A DNA stretch of 64,000 nucleotides from Bacillota bacterium (GTDB taxonomy: Bacteria > Bacillota > Clostridia > Acetivibrionales > DSM-1351): positions 1-64,000 of the forward strand of contig JAEVZU010000183.1 of assembly GCA_023392075.1 (NCBI GenBank), in the 5' to 3' direction. Below the pieces are notes generated by a model, which saw nothing but the letters and a program-made list of their open reading frames with translations, was not told where the DNA came from and did no database searches. Below, in pieces: positions 60,839 through 64,000 of the stretch. Position 1 is the first letter of the stretch, and each line of letters begins with the position of its first letter. The position numbers and the translations under genes were made by a program.

Positions 60839-63800
60839 ATGAAAAATACCGACAAATTGTTTAGAAAATTTGTAGCATTAATCTTATCGGCATTGTTAAT
60901 TTGTTCAACATTAAACATTGCTGCTTTTGCGGCAGATACCGATAGTGCGCTGACGGCCGCAAGCGGGGATGATCTGCAAAATGATCTGGTTGCAAAATAC
61001 GAATTTAATGAAACTTCAGGAACTATAGCGGCCGACTCATCCGGGAACGGCAAAAATGCCACACTTACAAGTGCTTCATTCGCTGCCGGCAAAACCGGCA
61101 ATGCTCTCAGTTTAAGCGGAAGTTCACAATATGCAAGCCTGGCCTCGGGAATAGTAAGCGGATGCAATGATCTTACGGTAGCAGCATGGGTAAAGCTGGA
61201 TACAATCAGCAGTTGGAGCAGAATATTTGACTTCGGAACAGGTACCACAAGTTATATGTTTCTAACTCCAAGCAGCAGTGCAAACAAAATAAGATTTGCA
61301 ATTTCAAACGGCGGTTCAGGCTCAGAACAGCAAATAGACGGAAATGCAGCCCTGGAAACAGGTTCATGGAAACATGTGGCCGTTACACTGGCGGGTGATA
61401 TGGGAATCCTGTACATTGACGGTGCGGCGGTGGGCACTAATAACGGTATGTCTTTAAACCCGTCGGATCTTGGAGTAACAAACCAAAACTACATAGGCAA
61501 ATCACAGTATTCCGATCCGTATCTGGACGGACTTGTTGATGATTTCGTAATATACAACAGAGCATTGAGCAAAACGGAAATAGCAGGTCTGGCAGGGACC
61601 ACACCTGTCAACAGCGCTCCTGTGGTTGATGCAGGTTCAGACAATACGTCCGTGATTTTACCTGCCGCAATTAATTTAAACGGAACAGCCACCGATGACG
61701 AGCTTCCGGAGGGCTCCGCCATAACAACCGTATGGACCCTGCTCAGCGGTCCTGCCCCAGCAACCTTCGGAAATGCAGACTCCCTGGCGACAACTGCAAC
61801 GGTAACTGTGCCGGGAACATACGTTTTCAAGCTAACCGCAAGTGACGGGGCTTTAACTGCATCCGATACCGTTACTGTAACCGTACATGAGCAGGGAACG
61901 CCTGCTGCTGAAAATATAGCACCAAATGCAACGGCAGCAACAGACTATATTGCCTCGGGATACAGCCTGTCTGCAATAAATGACGGATATGAACCAACCA
62001 GTTCAACCGATACAAGCCACGGTGCATATTGTAATTTAACAACTCCCGCAGCTCCGCATTGGGTACAGTATGATTTTGACAAATATTATACAATAAATGC
62101 CTGTGAAATATATTGGTTAGCCAACGGAAGAACCCTTCTGGCACCGTCAGGCTTCTCATATCAATATTGGAATGGCACCGAATGGGTTCCTGTGCATTCT
62201 CCATCCGCATATGAACTGGTAACAAACAAATACAGCCGAACGGATTTTATGCCCGTTACAACCAACAGGATAAAAGTTTTGATACAAAATCTGTCAACAT
62301 CTTCAACGGGAATAATAGAATGGAAAGTATACACCGGCGGTGTTACGAAAGACTATGCACCTGAAGTGGAGGCCGGACCTATGGCTTATGTCACCATGCC
62401 GTCAACAATACAATTGAAGGGCTCTGTTGTAGATGACAATCCAAATTCAGCCATAACTTCAACCTGGAGCTTCGTATCAGGCAACGGACAGGCTTCCATC
62501 GCAGATGTAAATTCTTTGAATACAACGGTAACAGTTACAAAACCTGGGCCTTATGTATTTAAGCTTGCTGTGAGCGACGGAGTAAACACTTCTGCAGACC
62601 ATGCCATTATTAATGTTTATAAACAGGGTGCAACCAATTATACAAATATTATGCCGTTGTCAGATATAACAGCTTCAAATACGGCAGCAGGTTATACCAC
62701 AGGTGCAATAAAGGACGGTTATACACCTTCAAGCTCAAGTGATACAAGTCATGGAGCCTATGCAAATTCCGGTGCCACTCAGACAGTGGATATGGAATTT
62801 ACTCAGGCATACCTGATTAATCAGGCTGACATATATTGGTTTGATAACGGATCAACAATAAGGACTCCGGCTTCATACAAACTATATTACTGGAACGGCA
62901 AGGAATTTATAAGAGCTTATAACCAGGAGGGGTTGGGAACAGCAGGCAATCAGTTCAATACTTCAACATTTACGCCTGTATTTACTCACAAAATACGTTT
63001 GGAGACAATTGCCCAATCAGGAAAGGGTGCAGGAATAATTGAAATGAAGCTTCTCGGCTGCCGTCCGTCCGCTCTGACTGCCAACCTGTCGGACCAGGGG
63101 GATGCTTCAGCTAATTCCGTTGCAAGCGGAAGCAGCCTGAATGCCTTATGGGATTCCAAAGCCCCCTCCAGTTCAGCCGACACTTCAAGCGGTGTTTACA
63201 AGAGTAATGCGGGAAGTACAACTCAATGGGTACAATATGATTTTAACAATACCATGACAATTGATGAAGTCGATCTATATTGGTATGCCGACAGCAGTGT
63301 GTCCATACCTTCTGCATATACCGTCAAGTATTGGAACGGTTCCGGTTTTGTTGCCGTTGCAAATGCCGGCGGATATGGCAGAAACAGTAACCAATACAAT
63401 ACTACCGCCTTTACACCTGTGGATACCACGAAAATCAGGGTGGAAATGACACCTGATACCGGAAAGGCAGTAGGCATACTGGAATGGAAGGTATTTGGAA
63501 ATCCAAAGGTATCGGCACCGCCTGCTTGGGTAAATTCATTCTATACAAAATGTATTACCGTATTCAATGTTCCCATAGTGGCAAGCTCAAAGGTCAATGA
63601 TCAGGCATTGATAAATGCAGCATACACTATAAATGCAGAGCTTAGAAAAATAGCAAAAAATAAGCCTGCAATACTGCAGAAATTAATATCAAATCGGAGC
63701 AAGGTATGCATAGTATCATTCTATGAGTATAATTATCAGCATCCCGGCCAGGAGGGAACAGATAAAACCTTAAGGGCCGCATATGCAGGTCAAAGTGCAT

Positions 63801-64000
63801 TTACACTTGAAGAAGAAAATATTATACCTCCGGATAAAACGCGGTTCTTTGTATTTAATGTCCTTTGCCACGAATTTGCTCATACAATCCTTTCCCACGG
63901 CATAGGAGAAGCAAATGGCCTGGGTGCCGATGATGCGCTTTTCAACAGGATAAGGAATGCCTACAACAATGCCATTGCAAACAATCTGTACACAGAGTCC
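60839..64000 (+). CDS. Secreted multidomain HExxH metallopeptidase-like protein 3 (3' end outside window)
   Basis: Open from ATG 60839 (AGAGAGG upstream) to the window end, 1054 codons. Signal peptide about 1-38; LamG-like domain (about 45-255) closely matching that of protein 2 in DNA as well as protein; PKD/Ig-like domain (about 260-340, SAPVVDAGSDNTSV); discoidin-like (about 345-500); second PKD-like (about 505-595); two more discoidin-like domains (about 600-740 and 745-890); then the metallopeptidase-like domain from about 893 with HEFAH (1011-1015). The expected third-ligand motif and C-terminus lie beyond the window. Confidence 0.85.
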   Translation, partial: MKNTDKLFRKFVALILSALLICSTLNIAAFAADTDSALTAASGDDLQNDLVAKYEFNETSGTIAADSSGNGKNATLTSASFAAGKTGNALSLSGSSQYASLASGIVSGCNDLTVAAWVKLDTISSWSRIFDFGTGTTSYMFLTPSSSANKIRFAISNGGSGSEQQIDGNAALETGSWKHVAVTLAGDMGILYIDGAAVGTNNGMSLNPSDLGVTNQNYIGKSQYSDPYLDGLVDDFVIYNRALSKTEIAGLAGTTPVNSAPVVDAGSDNTSVILPAAINLNGTATDDELPEGSAITTVWTLLSGPAPATFGNADSLATTATVTVPGTYVFKLTASDGALTASDTVTVTVHEQGTPAAENIAPNATAATDYIASGYSLSAINDGYEPTSSTDTSHGAYCNLTTPAAPHWVQYDFDKYYTINACEIYWLANGRTLLAPSGFSYQYWNGTEWVPVHSPSAYELVTNKYSRTDFMPVTTNRIKVLIQNLSTSSTGIIEWKVYTGGVTKDYAPEVEAGPMAYVTMPSTIQLKGSVVDDNPNSAITSTWSFVSGNGQASIADVNSLNTTVTVTKPGPYVFKLAVSDGVNTSADHAIINVYKQGATNYTNIMPLSDITASNTAAGYTTGAIKDGYTPSSSSDTSHGAYANSGATQTVDMEFTQAYLINQADIYWFDNGSTIRTPASYKLYYWNGKEFIRAYNQEGLGTAGNQFNTSTFTPVFTHKIRLETIAQSGKGAGIIEMKLLGCRPSALTANLSDQGDASANSVASGSSLNALWDSKAPSSSADTSSGVYKSNAGSTTQWVQYDFNNTMTIDEVDLYWYADSSVSIPSAYTVKYWNGSGFVAVANAGGYGRNSNQYNTTAFTPVDTTKIRVEMTPDTGKAVGILEWKVFGNPKVSAPPAWVNSFYTKCITVFNVPIVASSKVNDQALINAAYTINAELRKIAKNKPAILQKLISNRSKVCIVSFYEYNYQHPGQEGTDKTLRAAYAGQSAFTLEEENIIPPDKTRFFVFNVLCHEFAHTILSHGIGEANGLGADDALFNRIRNAYNNAIANNLYTES

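Noticed and set aside
57442..64000. Cellulosomal proteins
   Set aside because: No dockerin or cohesin motif is visible in the two complete proteins, despite the likely cellulolytic host.

Overview
The window reads as a mesophilic, anaerobic, plant-fibre- or glycan-degrading Clostridium (Ruminiclostridium/Clostridium cluster III type). The main reasons are a moderately AT-rich composition, strong AGGAGG-type ribosome binding sites, sigma-A promoters with TTGACA/TATAAT, a T-box leader before alaS, an 811-residue cellobiose phosphorylase beside sugar ABC importers controlled by YesM/YesN-type two-component systems, and a large S-layer-anchored surface protein. This is inference from gene content; no rRNA is present to settle the taxon.

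Region 1 (1-16.1 kb) is a cello-oligosaccharide uptake and phosphorolysis locus. It holds a sensor kinase (cut by the window edge), its AraC-type response regulator, a MalE/F/G-like importer, a second near-duplicate response regulator, an LplB/LplC/LplA-like importer, a LacI regulator and a GH94 cellobiose phosphorylase. The first part resembles the CuaSR-CuaABC-CbpA arrangement described in Ruminiclostridium cellulolyticum, here enlarged by a duplicate regulator and a second importer.

Region 2 (16.2-33.3 kb) looks like a host- or plant-glycan locus. A GH20 hexosaminidase is divergent from a second YesM/YesN pair, which is followed by a second Lpl-type importer, then GH130 phosphorylase, GH38 alpha-mannosidase and GH3 glycosidase genes that overlap or abut. 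The GH3 gene carries a one-base frameshift. An orphan sugar-binding lipoprotein lies beyond. None of the three importers has an ATPase gene here, so they probably share one encoded elsewhere.

Region 3 (33.3-41.1 kb) is the phosphate-starvation regulon: phoR, phoP, phoU and pstB on the minus strand, and pstC, pstA and pstS on the plus strand. Three four-repeat Pho boxes with 10-11-bp phasing lie at the three promoters.

Region 4 (41.1-56.2 kb) contains a chemoreceptor, a CheW, a solitary argJ, a 1670-residue surface protein (two FMN-binding domains, GLUG-type repeats, three SLH domains) behind a promoter with a 26-bp palindrome, a Gph-type phosphatase, the T-box/alaS unit, a HIT protein, rpsU and yqeY. 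A roughly 95-bp leader repeat occurs upstream of both argJ and gph, and a MITE-like inverted repeat sits between the T-box and alaS.

Region 5 (56.2-64 kb) has an AraC regulator divergent from three tandem paralogous secreted proteins. All three end in the same HExxH metallopeptidase-like domain but carry different sets of adhesive domains (discoidin-like, LamG-like, PKD-like). The third gene runs off the window. This is the best candidate here for a poorly described system.
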